From contig NZ_JABTEZ010000003.1 of the NCBI RefSeq assembly GCF_015711605.1, positions 124,001 through 188,000 of the forward strand: a stretch of 64,000 nucleotides of DNA, given 5' to 3'. A program made the position numbers and the translations under genes. The notes below the pieces were generated by a model, which did not search any database, had not been told where the DNA came from, and worked only from the letters and a program-made list of their open reading frames with translations. How positions within the stretch are numbered: the first letter of the stretch is position 1; the number at the start of each line of letters is the position of its first letter. Source of the stretch: Planomonospora sp. ID67723. GTDB lineage: Bacteria > Actinomycetota > Actinomycetes > Streptosporangiales > Streptosporangiaceae. Below are positions 8,494 through 14,999 of the stretch, in pieces.

Positions 8494-8748
8494 TCACGCC
8501 TCCCCGCTCTCCTCCGCCGGTGGCTCCGGGCCCACGAACGATCCCAGATACGGGCGGGTGTAGATCAGCCCCTCCTCGCGGAGGTGCTTCGTCGCCTTCC
8601 TGATCGTCGTGTAGGCGACGCCGAACTCCTCGACCAGGCCACGCTCGGAGATGAGCCGACCGGGAGGATACTCCCCGCTCTCGATCCGCTTGCGGAGGAC
8701 GGTCGCCACCTGCATCCAGCGGGACGTATCGGCACGCCATTCGATCAT
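8494..8748 (-). CDS. Small GntR-type repressor (KorA/KorSA-like position)
   Basis: An 84-residue protein that is almost only a winged helix-turn-helix. The recognition segment ERGLVEEFGVAYTTIRKATK and the wing LIYTRPYLGSFV match GntR family N-termini; there is no effector-binding domain. It is divergent from the transfer-like operon starting at 8955, with a dyad in between. In Streptomyces plasmids and AICEs, GntR-type Kor/TraR proteins repress tra and spd genes from this position, so the same job is inferred here. The ATG at 8748 has only a weak ribosome site. Confidence 0.75.
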   Translation of the reverse strand: MIEWRADTSRWMQVATVLRKRIESGEYPPGRLISERGLVEEFGVAYTTIRKATKHLREEGLIYTRPYLGSFVGPEPPAEESGEA

Positions 8749-8804
8749 GGAACCGCAGCGTAGAAGATCACCCAGCAGGGTCCTTCACCGGCTAGAACTG
8801 CACA

Positions 8805-8836
8805 GCTATGCACTGCGGTATAGAGCAGGGCATAGC
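8805..8836. promoter_or_regulatory. Inverted repeat operator between the GntR gene and the transfer operon
   Basis: GCTATGC (8805-8811) and GCATAGC (8830-8836) are perfect inverted copies; outer AACTGC and GCAGTT blocks extend the symmetry. The dyad lies in the divergent promoter region and is the likely binding site of the 8494-8748 regulator. No clear consensus hexamers are seen. Confidence 0.5.
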
Positions 8837-8848
8837 AGTTGTGATGTA

Positions 8849-8892
8849 ATCGGGGCGCGGCCGCCTTTCGGAGGGACAGCGGCCGCCCCGAT
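8849..8892 (+). terminator. Strong GC hairpin in the leader (attenuator-like)
   Basis: The 5' arm ATCGGGGCGCGGCCGC pairs with GCGGCCGCCCCGAT with one bulged base. It has no U-run after it, so it may act as a leader structure rather than a terminator. It is followed directly by the two further hairpins at 8894-8952. Confidence 0.4.
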
Positions 8893-8893
8893 C

Positions 8894-8952
8894 GGCGCGG
8901 AGGTGTAGGCCGTCACCTCCACCTCCGCGCCCCCCTCATGGAGGTGACGGCC
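8894..8952 (+). promoter_or_regulatory. Interlocking hairpins masking a ribosome binding site
   Basis: Stem A pairs 8894-8904 with 8921-8931 (11 bp, GGCGCGGAGGT with its complement). Stem B pairs 8908-8920 with 8940-8952 (13 bp perfect, GGCCGTCACCTCC with GGAGGTGACGGCC). The 5' arm of B lies in the loop of A, giving H-type pseudoknot topology or two competing folds. The 3' arm of B contains GGAGGTGA, the ribosome site of the gene at 8955. Translation should be off when B forms. Confidence 0.55.
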
Positions 8953-8954
8953 TC

Positions 8955-9197
8955 ATGGCTACCGACAGGCTCGGCATCCACTGGACCCCGTTCCTGCGGA
9001 CTGGCGCCGTCCTCCGCGTGAAGGCCAACCTCGACACCCGCTACGAGTTCTGCGCCATGGGCGGCCTCTGGCTCGTCCTCCAACACCATGAGGGACGCAT
9101 CCTGGAGGCCGGCCGCGGCAATCTGAACACCGCCCTGGCGGTATGGAACGAGATCCTCCTGGCCGATGCCCGGAGTCGCCTCCCGTCCCGGCCCTGA
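8955..9197 (+). CDS. Small protein heading the transfer-like operon
   Basis: An 80-residue protein not recognised by family. It has no membrane segment or clear DNA-binding motif; a mixed beta/alpha pattern (AVLRVKANL, GGLWLVLQHHEG, ALAVWNEILLADA) suggests a small globular fold. ATG at 8955 follows GGAGGTGA by 7 nt, but that site is buried in the leader hairpin. A terminator hairpin follows immediately, so it may be partly uncoupled from the next gene. It is the first product of the operon, so a regulatory or accessory transfer role is possible. Confidence 0.7.
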   Translation: MATDRLGIHWTPFLRTGAVLRVKANLDTRYEFCAMGGLWLVLQHHEGRILEAGRGNLNTALAVWNEILLADARSRLPSRP

Positions 9198-9209
9198 AAA
9201 TGAAGAAGG

Positions 9210-9239
9210 CCCCCACCGGCGCGCCAACGCCAGTGGGGG
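9210..9239. terminator. Hairpin between the 80-residue gene and the Spd-like gene
   Basis: CCCCCAC and GTGGGGG pair, with inner GGCG/CGCC and outer GAAGAA/TTCTTC extensions; the + strand then reads TTCTTCC. Likely a terminator or partial attenuator. Confidence 0.55.
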
Positions 9240-9281
9240 TTCTTCCAGCTCAGACACCTAATCGACGTAGGAGTCCGAACC

Positions 9282-10301
9282 ATGCAAGACCTTATTCGCA
9301 CGTCCACGCGCGTGCCAAGCCTGGCCCGGGCCAGGAAACGGGAAACCGCCGCGGAGAAGCTCGCGCGTGCGGCCCAGGCCGCCGCCGACGTCCGCGCCTA
9401 CGACACCAACCCCGACGTCATCGCCTACCGCATCGAACGCCTCCGGGCCCGCGTCGACCGGTTCATCTGGACCGGCCTCATCATGGGCCTCGCCTTCACC
9501 GCCGCGAACGTCCAGGCGTTTGCCGCCGGCGACGCCCCCTTTCAATCGATCGCCTGGTGGGTCGCATGGCTCCTCGACCCGATGGTGTCCCTCGTCCTCG
9601 TCGGCACGCTCTTCGGCGAGCAGGTCATCGCCCGCCACGGCATCACCGCCGGCGCCTGGGTGCGCCGCACGAAGTGGACCGCTCTCGGCGCCACCTACGC
9701 CATGAACACCTGGGAGGCGTGGACCGCTCTCGACCCGGCGCAGATCCTGCTGCACTCTGTGCCGCCCGCGATCGTGTTCGTCGCCGCGGAGGCGATCACG
9801 ACACTCCGCCTGCAGATCACCGACGCCGTACGGCGAGCGTACGACGCGGCCGCCCGCACGGAGCCGGGAGAGGACCGTACGGGGCCCGTACGGGAGGCCA
9901 CCGTACGGCGGGCGTTCGTGTTCCGTACGGCCCCCCGTACGGAGGAGCCTGTACGGATCCCGACCCGTACGTTCCGGTACCTGCCCGGCATCCCTCGTAC
10001 AGAGGAGCCCCGCCCGCTCCGTATCGTCCGCGCATTCCAGTACCAGCCCCGTACGGCCGGGGAGGCAGACCGTACCGCGGACCGTACGGAGACAGCTCCG
10101 GTCCTGGCGGACCGGGACGTGTTCGTCCGTACGGTCACCGGGGAGATCCTGGCCGCTGCGGAGCGCGGGGACCGGTGGGGCCCGGACTACGCCGAGCTGA
10201 TGGCCCGTACGGGCCGGTCGAAGTCGTGGTGCGAGAAGGCTGTACGGGCCGCCCGTACGGCTGTGTTCCGTACGGATGCCCGTACGGAGGCGGTGGCATG
10301 A
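9282..10301 (+). CDS. Spd-like four-helix membrane protein (DUF2637-type)
   Basis: A 339-residue membrane protein. After a basic N-terminus, four hydrophobic segments are visible at about residues 55-80, 85-120, 125-145 and 150-175 (FIWTGLIMGLAFTAANV, WWVAWLLDPMVSLVLVG, and others). The C-terminal half is soluble and rich in Arg-Thr pairs. It ends in an HTH-like segment (ELMARTGRSKSWCEKAVRA). Such proteins accompany TraB in Streptomyces plasmids and AICEs, where Spd proteins help the plasmid spread between hyphal compartments. ATG at 9282 follows AGGAG. Its stop overlaps the traB-like start (ATGA). The 3' half carries many CGTACG palindromes. Confidence 0.7.
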   Translation: MQDLIRTSTRVPSLARARKRETAAEKLARAAQAAADVRAYDTNPDVIAYRIERLRARVDRFIWTGLIMGLAFTAANVQAFAAGDAPFQSIAWWVAWLLDPMVSLVLVGTLFGEQVIARHGITAGAWVRRTKWTALGATYAMNTWEAWTALDPAQILLHSVPPAIVFVAAEAITTLRLQITDAVRRAYDAAARTEPGEDRTGPVREATVRRAFVFRTAPRTEEPVRIPTRTFRYLPGIPRTEEPRPLRIVRAFQYQPRTAGEADRTADRTETAPVLADRDVFVRTVTGEILAAAERGDRWGPDYAELMARTGRSKSWCEKAVRAARTAVFRTDARTEAVA

Positions 10302-10600
10302 GCGCGCCCACGATCGAGCAGCCCGTGACGGAGGAGTTCGTACGGCCCCGCACCGCCCCGGAGTTCTGGGAGAAGCCGCGCCGCCGTACGGGCGCACGGG
10401 TCCGTACGGCCCTCCACCGCGTCCGGCAGGCCCAGCCCGCACGGCGCACCGTACGGTTCACGTGGCGTACGGCTACCGCGCCGGTCGCCGGCACCGCGCA
10501 GCTCGGCCGGATCTACTGGCGGTGGGTGAAGGCGGAGGACTACAAGGCCGCCGAAGACCTCAAATTCCTGGAGAGCGTCAGGACGCGGCGGCGCCGTACG
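9827..10600. repeat. Field of about 21 CGTACG palindromes
   Basis: By eye about 21 copies of CGTACG, many as CCGTACGG, occur in about 770 bp spanning the 3' half of the spd-like gene and the 5' part of the traB-like gene. They fall in different reading frames (CGT ACG and GTA CGG), so the signal is at DNA level, not just Arg-Thr coding. Only scattered single copies occur nearby outside this field. Confidence 0.75.
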
Positions 10601-12124
10601 GCGTGGATGGTCGGCTCCGGCTACGTGCTCGGATCCGCGGTCAGCGCCTACACGGTGGGCGGGTCCGCCGCGCTGATCGCCGCCGGGGCGATCGCCACGG
10701 CCGGCACTGCGGTAGAGGTGAAGAAGCGGATCTCCGCCCGGCCGGCCCCGTTCGCATTCCCCGGAAAGAAGGGCGGGACGCCGAAGGAGGACCTCGTCGT
10801 CAAGGCCGCCATCGCTGCGAAGCTCGGCAGGGCGGACGGGATGAAGCTCGCTTCCCCGGTCCTGTCGGAGGGCGGCGGCTGGTCGACCGTCCTGCAGCTC
10901 ACTCCGGGGGACCGAGCCCGGACCTGTCTCGGCAAGGAAGGTGCGTTCGCGTCCGCGCTCGGCGTCGGCGAGTCACAGGTGTTCTTCTCCCCGCTCGACG
11001 AGCACGCCGGCCAGCTCGCCATCTTCGTCTGCAAGGACGATCCGTTCCTGAAGGTCTACCCGTCGCCGTTCATCGGCCGGACCGAACCGTGGGACTTCTG
11101 GCGAGGCATCCCGGCCGGAGTCAACGGCCGCGGCGAAGAGGAGCGGCTGCGCCTCGTCGACGCGTCCCTCATCGTCGCCGGGGAGCCGCGCGCCGGGAAG
11201 TCCGCGGCCGTCAACGGGATCTTGTCGGCGGCCGCCCTGGCGCCGACCGTCCGCATGCACCTGTTCGATGGGAAGGGCGCCGGCGACCACCGGCCGTGGA
11301 GGCGGATCGCTCACACCGCGGTCAAGCGCAACGCCCCGGCCCTGCTCGCCCATCTGAAGAAGATGCAGGCGCGCATGGAGCAGATCTTCGACATGCTCGA
11401 CGAGGTGGGCGGCCCCACCCGGCTCACTCCGGAGCTGTGCCGCCAGCTCGGCATCGACGTGGAACTCACCGTCGTCGACGAGACCCGGTACTACGTGTCC
11501 TCGCCGCAGGGGGAGGAGATCGTGGAGGCGATGGTCGACATCGCCTCGCGCGGCCCGGCGGCCGGGATCCTGCTCGTGCTCGCCACGCAGCGCACCACGA
11601 AGGAGGGCATTCCGCCGAAGCTCAAGGGCGTCTGCAGCCTCAGGTGGGCGATGCGGTGCGCGGACAGCGTCGCCTCCAACGCCGTTCTCGGTCCGGGCGC
11701 GGTCGGCGCCGGATACGACGCCTCCGAGATTCCCCGGTCACACCGTGGCGTCGGGATCCTGGACGCAGACGGCGCGGACCCGGCCCGCCTCCGGTCGTAC
11801 TACCTCGACGATGAGGGCACCGATCTGCAAGACGTGGCCGCGGTCGCCTACGAGCTCCGCCGGGCGGCTGGCACCCTCCCCGCCCGGGAGACAACGCCCG
11901 TGGTCGAGGAGCATCCGGTCGATCTGGTCCTGGCCGCCATGGGCGAGGCCGATCGGATCCACTCGGCGGACCTCGCGGAGGCGCTCGGCGAGGGGTGGAC
12001 AGCCACCCGGATCGCCGAGGTGCTCAAGCCGTACGGCATCACGCCGGTCGACGTGAAACTCGACGGCCGGACCCGCAACGGATACCGCCGTGCTGATCTC
12101 GAAGCGGCGCTCACCACGGTCTAG
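10298..12124 (+). CDS. FtsK/SpoIIIE-type DNA translocase, TraB-like
   Basis: A 608-residue membrane-anchored motor. A hydrophobic region at about residues 102-142 (two short helices) precedes the FtsK-type ATPase. Walker A is GEPRAGKS (295-302) and Walker B is LTVVDE near 392-396. A C-terminal winged-helix-like region follows (about 545-608, ADLAEALGEGWTATRIAEVL). In Streptomyces conjugation one FtsK-like TraB moves double-stranded plasmid DNA after its C-terminal domain binds clt repeats; that layout is matched here. ATG at 10298 overlaps the upstream stop (ATGA), so much longer upstream readings are rejected. Phage packaging is unlikely because a normal large terminase exists at 33944-35218. 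Confidence 0.8.
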   Translation: MSAPTIEQPVTEEFVRPRTAPEFWEKPRRRTGARVRTALHRVRQAQPARRTVRFTWRTATAPVAGTAQLGRIYWRWVKAEDYKAAEDLKFLESVRTRRRRTAWMVGSGYVLGSAVSAYTVGGSAALIAAGAIATAGTAVEVKKRISARPAPFAFPGKKGGTPKEDLVVKAAIAAKLGRADGMKLASPVLSEGGGWSTVLQLTPGDRARTCLGKEGAFASALGVGESQVFFSPLDEHAGQLAIFVCKDDPFLKVYPSPFIGRTEPWDFWRGIPAGVNGRGEEERLRLVDASLIVAGEPRAGKSAAVNGILSAAALAPTVRMHLFDGKGAGDHRPWRRIAHTAVKRNAPALLAHLKKMQARMEQIFDMLDEVGGPTRLTPELCRQLGIDVELTVVDETRYYVSSPQGEEIVEAMVDIASRGPAAGILLVLATQRTTKEGIPPKLKGVCSLRWAMRCADSVASNAVLGPGAVGAGYDASEIPRSHRGVGILDADGADPARLRSYYLDDEGTDLQDVAAVAYELRRAAGTLPARETTPVVEEHPVDLVLAAMGEADRIHSADLAEALGEGWTATRIAEVLKPYGITPVDVKLDGRTRNGYRRADLEAALTTV

Positions 12125-12125
12125 G

Positions 12126-12213
12126 GACCCGGGTCGACCCGGGGTCGACCGCCCGTCATGGGTCGACCCCGGGTCGACCGGCTGTGACCTGCACGGTCGA
12201 CCCGGTCGACCCT
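12126..12213. other. clt/oriT-like GTCGAC repeat locus
   Basis: Six GTCGAC hexamers (12133, 12144, 12162, 12173, 12196, 12205) begin right after the traB-like stop codon. GGTCGACCCGGGGTCGACC (12132-12150) and its exact inverse (12161-12179) form a 19-bp perfect inverted repeat around a 10-nt spacer. Streptomyces clt loci lie beside or inside traB and carry short GACCCGGA-type repeats, and GACCCGGG occurs here. Position and repeat style fit a TraB recognition site. Confidence 0.6.
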
Positions 12214-12267
12214 CTCAAGCACCCCCCGAAACGGCCCCTGGAGAGGGCCGGGAAGCAGGAGAAGGAC

Positions 12268-12447
12268 ATGGAGCTCATCCTCATCGTGATCGTGGCCCTG
12301 GGCGTCTGGTGGGCGTGGGACCGGCGGCGGCACCCGACGCGGACGTGCCGCCGCTGTGGAGGGTCCGGGAAGCGCCGGTCGGCGTGGAACGGGCAGGCGT
12401 ACGGGGCGTGTGGCCGGTGCGGCGGGAAGGGCGAGACGAAGCGGTAA
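12268..12447 (+). CDS. Small membrane protein with DnaJ-like zinc motifs
   Basis: A 59-residue protein: one N-terminal membrane helix (LILIVIVALGVWWAW) and then two CxxCGGxG motifs (CRRCGGSG and CGRCGGKG) on the cytoplasmic side, as in DnaJ zinc domains. Small proteins of this build occur next to transfer genes on Streptomyces elements. GGAGAAGG lies upstream of ATG 12268. It is the last gene of the cassette and is followed by a strong terminator. A role at the membrane with the Spd or TraB proteins is an inference. Confidence 0.7.
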   Translation: MELILIVIVALGVWWAWDRRRHPTRTCRRCGGSGKRRSAWNGQAYGACGRCGGKGETKR

Positions 12448-12460
12448 GCCTCTGGGCACG

Positions 12461-12510
12461 CGAGAAAGGGCCCTCGACCACCTTCCATCAGGTGATCGAG
12501 GGCCCTTTCT
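12461..12510. terminator. 16-bp perfect hairpin closing the transfer-like operon
   Basis: GAGAAAGGGCCCTCGA (12461-12476) pairs exactly with 12495-12510. It has T-rich and A-rich edges on both strands, so it can work in both directions. Confidence 0.85.
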
Positions 12511-12671
12511 CATCGCGGAAACCACCCCCACGGCTACGCGCGGCATTCCGCACGATACGTCACGGGGTGATGGCATGGCTACAATCCGGAGTCGGATCGG
12601 AGGAAATGCCCGCGAGATGGATCGCTCCGCGTGTATGTGTGAGCTTCCCCCTCATAGTCACGGAGGACATG

Positions 12672-13151
12672 ATGTCTACCCGCTCCACCGCCCGGGCGAA
12701 CGCGGTCATCGCCTCAGCCATCCTGGCCACCATCCTCACCGGGTGCGGCGGCAGCTCGACCGACCTCGATGCCGCCGCCGTCGTCGAACAGCTCGCTGCC
12801 CAGGGCCTACCGATCACGCACACGGTGACCTACACCGACGCCACCGACCCGAACAAGCTGCTTGGCCGGCCCGGCGGCTACACGTCGAAAGCCGCGTTCG
12901 ATGATCAGCGCGTCGCCAAGGCGGCTGGGACGACGGAGGGCGACGTTGGTCGGGGCGGCAGCGTCGAGGTGTTCGCGGACGCGGGCGAGGCAGAGGAGCG
13001 CGCCGAGTACATCAGCGGGATCGCCAAGAGCTCCCCGCTGTTCGCCGAATACGACTACGTGAAAGGCAACGTGGTTGTGCGCGTGTCGAAGGAGCTGCCG
13101 CCGGCGGACGCGGCCGCGTTCGAGGCGGCACTCGACAAGATCGTGGAATGA
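12672..13151 (+). CDS. Prophage-encoded lipoprotein
   Basis: A 159-residue predicted lipoprotein. The signal peptide ends with the lipobox LTGC (Cys25), so it should be anchored on the outer face of the cell membrane. The mature part has no recognised domain; it contains a VTYTDATDPNKLLGRPGGY segment and alternating strands and helices. Second ATG of an ATG-ATG pair is chosen because GGAGG then sits 5 nt upstream. It stands alone between two terminators, on the strand opposite the phage late genes. Lysogen-expressed prophage lipoproteins sometimes block superinfection; that role is only inferred. Confidence 0.8.
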   Translation: MSTRSTARANAVIASAILATILTGCGGSSTDLDAAAVVEQLAAQGLPITHTVTYTDATDPNKLLGRPGGYTSKAAFDDQRVAKAAGTTEGDVGRGGSVEVFADAGEAEERAEYISGIAKSSPLFAEYDYVKGNVVVRVSKELPPADAAAFEAALDKIVE

Positions 13152-13153
13152 CG

Positions 13154-13198
13154 AAGAAGCCCCCGCCCTCTCCCATCAGGGAGGAGCGGGGGCTTCTT
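13154..13198. terminator. Hairpin terminator after the lipoprotein gene
   Basis: AAGAAGCCCCCGC pairs with GCGGGGGCTTCTT and an inner CTCTCCC/GGGAGGAG stem around ATCA. It separates the rightward lipoprotein gene from the leftward holin gene. Confidence 0.85.
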
Positions 13199-13260
13199 AC
13201 GTCCCAAGGCTACGGTCCGCAGGCCGCACCTTCACGGTACGCCCGGGGGCGGCCGTAGGT

Positions 13261-13512
13261 CTACCAGGTCTGGTCCTGGCCGCCCGCATGCCGGCCGGAC
13301 ACGTCCGAAGTGCGCAGCCACGACGGCAGGAGCCGCTGGACGACGTCGAGCGCCATCACCCGGGCGAACCCACCCGCGACCGCGAGCGCACCCGCGACCG
13401 CGGGCAGCGCCTCGGAGATGCCGGCCGCCTCGACGATGAACGGCAGGGCGACGGCCAGGCCGACGGCGCTCTGCAGGATGGTGCGGATGGACCGCTTGGT
13501 GGCGTCGTTCAT
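13261..13512 (-). CDS. Holin-like small membrane protein
   Basis: An 83-residue protein with a basic start, two hydrophobic helices (LQSAVGLAVALPFIVEAAG and LPAVAGALAVAGGFARVM) separated by a short turn, and a charged tail. Size, topology and closeness to the amidase fit a class II-type holin that permeabilises the membrane for the endolysin. Similar small proteins are common at this place in actinophages. A GntR gene on the other strand lies between it and the amidase, so late transcription must cross that gene antisense. Membrane assignment is firm, holin role probable. Confidence 0.65.
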   Translation of the reverse strand: MNDATKRSIRTILQSAVGLAVALPFIVEAAGISEALPAVAGALAVAGGFARVMALDVVQRLLPSWLRTSDVSGRHAGGQDQTW

Positions 13513-13547
13513 GATCCCTCTTTTCGGTGGAGGATAGGGACAGACAG

Positions 13548-13886
13548 ATGGGAGCGCACGTGGTGGAGAAGACCGGTCAGCCGGCCTACCGGCAGATCGT
13601 CGACGAGCTCAGCCGGGAGATCCGGGACGGCCGGTTGCCGCCGGGCGCGGCGCTGCCGTCGATCGCCCAGTTGTGTGAGCGGTTCGACGTCTCCGCGAGC
13701 GTGGTGAAGTCCGCGATCAGCGTCTTGCGGACGCAGGGCGTGGTGGTTGGGCAGCAGGGGAAGGGCGTGTTCGTGCGGGAGGCTCCGGCCGCGCCCGCGG
13801 GCGACGTGCTCGCCGAGCTGGCGGAGATGCGGCAGATGCTGGCCGAGCTCGCCGAGCGGGTCGCCGCGCTCGAGGAGAAGGGCTGA
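13548..13886 (+). CDS. GntR-type regulator with C-terminal coiled coil
   Basis: A 112-residue protein (119 if the GTG at 13527 is used). The N-terminal GntR winged helix includes AYRQIVDELSREIRDGRLPP and the recognition region QLCERFDVSASVVKSAISVL. The end (LAELAEMRQMLAELAERVAAL) is a heptad-patterned coiled coil, presumably for dimerisation, in place of an effector domain. It lies within the lysis cassette on the opposite strand, divergent from the holin and convergent with the amidase. It could control holin expression or the transfer operon; neither can be decided from sequence. Confidence 0.75.
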   Translation: MGAHVVEKTGQPAYRQIVDELSREIRDGRLPPGAALPSIAQLCERFDVSASVVKSAISVLRTQGVVVGQQGKGVFVREAPAAPAGDVLAELAEMRQMLAELAERVAALEEKG

Positions 13887-13887
13887 G

Positions 13888-14667
13888 CTACCGCCAGGCG
13901 GCGGCCCACGTGCGGGGCCCGACGATGCCGTCGACGACAAGGCCGACGGTGCGCTGGAAGACGCGGATCGTGGCCGCGGTCATGGGTCCGTAGACGCCGT
14001 CGACGTCGATCGTGTAGCCGAGAGCCTTCAGGCGACGCTGGAGCGCTTCGACGTCCTCGCCGCGGGCGAGCGGCTTGCCGGGACTGTAGGCGAGTAGGCG
14101 GCCCGGAAACCTGGGAGCCGTGGGCTTGGTGGGGTTGGACGGCTTGGAGGGCGCAGAGGGGCTCTGGGCGCCGACCGGCATGCCCATCTGCAGCCACCGG
14201 TACAGGACCGGCCCGGGGCAGGTCGTGTTGTAGCCGTCGCGGTGGCCGAGGACTTCCCGGCCGGCTCCGTGCCGCCTCAGGTAGTTGATGGCGTCGTGGA
14301 GGCCGTTGAGCATCCCGGCGGTGGGCTGGACGAGGCCGCGGTCGCCGAGGAGGGCGCAGACGGCGTAGTGGCCCTGGTTGAGCCCGCTGCCGTTGGCTGC
14401 GGAGAGGACGCCGGGGCCGCGGCCGAGGAACACTCGGCGGTGGGGGCAGACGAGCAGGTTGTAGGCGACGTCCGACCAGCCGTTGCCGTCGATGTGGTGT
14501 GCCTGGATGGAGCGGACGAGGGCGGTGCACCGGCCGCAGTCCTGCAGGAGCGCCGGGTTCACGTACGACCCGACGAAATGGATCTTCGTGCCGCGCGCGG
14601 ACGGGAGCGGAGTCAGCCGGTTCCGCGGGGAACGGGCCTTCCACTCGGACCGGGAAACAAGATCCAT
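13888..14667 (-). CDS. Endolysin: N-acetylmuramoyl-L-alanine amidase with peptidoglycan-binding domain
   Basis: A 259-residue lysin. Residues 1 to about 165 form an amidase/PGRP domain: IQAHHIDGNGWSDVAYNLLV supplies zinc-ligand His residues, and GHRDGYNTTCPG supplies the distal His and Cys ligands. A Ser-Pro-Thr linker follows. Residues about 195-259 are a PG_binding_1 domain (EALQRRLKALGYTIDVDGVY and GLVVDGIVGPRTW). No signal peptide, so release should depend on the holin. It lies at the end of the late operon. Stop at 13888 directly faces the GntR gene. Confidence 0.92.
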   Translation of the reverse strand: MDLVSRSEWKARSPRNRLTPLPSARGTKIHFVGSYVNPALLQDCGRCTALVRSIQAHHIDGNGWSDVAYNLLVCPHRRVFLGRGPGVLSAANGSGLNQGHYAVCALLGDRGLVQPTAGMLNGLHDAINYLRRHGAGREVLGHRDGYNTTCPGPVLYRWLQMGMPVGAQSPSAPSKPSNPTKPTAPRFPGRLLAYSPGKPLARGEDVEALQRRLKALGYTIDVDGVYGPMTAATIRVFQRTVGLVVDGIVGPRTWAAAWR

Positions 14668-14674
14668 GGCCGCC

Positions 14675-14914
14675 TCATTTCAAGGTGAGGGAGAGGATGG
14701 CGACGATCAGGGAGGCCAACCCGAACAGGGCGGCCAAGCTCGGGAGCGGCCAGCGGCCCCGCTCGAGGGCGCGGATCCGCGACTCGTGGTCCCCCAGATC
14801 TTTGATCACCTCGGCGTGCGCCGCGATGATCGTGTCGACCTTCCGGTCCGTCGACACGAGCTGGTCGTAGATCTCGCGTGCTCCGATCTGGATGGGGCCG
14901 AGCGGGTCCGACAT
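14675..14914 (-). CDS. Small coiled-coil protein with C-terminal membrane helix
   Basis: A 79-residue protein. The middle (DRKVDTIIAAHAEVIKDLGD then HESRIRALERG) is a helical coiled coil and the end (LAALFGLASLIVAILSLTL) is one membrane helix. This resembles XhlA-type lysis helpers placed next to holin and amidase genes. ATG at 14914 follows GGGAG; the longer upstream reading overlaps the neighbouring gene. It lies 7 nt before the amidase. A lysis-accessory role is likely but not proven. Confidence 0.7.
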   Translation of the reverse strand: MSDPLGPIQIGAREIYDQLVSTDRKVDTIIAAHAEVIKDLGDHESRIRALERGRWPLPSLAALFGLASLIVAILSLTLK

Positions 14915-14999
14915 GGCGCTCCCAGGGGGGATGGAGAGGGGTAGGGGTGCCGGCCTGCTCCCCCTGCAGGCGGGCACCCCTGGTCTGGGACAGCGGTCC

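Noticed and set aside
9143-10297. A long upstream extension of the traB-like frame giving 993 residues
   Set aside because: It overlaps the spd-like gene in another frame, and the ATGA junction at 10298 gives a natural start.
10298-12124. FtsK-like motor as a phage packaging ATPase
   Set aside because: A standard terminase pair is present at 33944-35697, and the motor has membrane helices and plasmid-type neighbours.
8494-13151. A complete, separate AICE inserted in or beside the phage
   Set aside because: There is no second integrase, Xis or Rep gene and no flanking repeats around this cassette, so it looks like part of one element.
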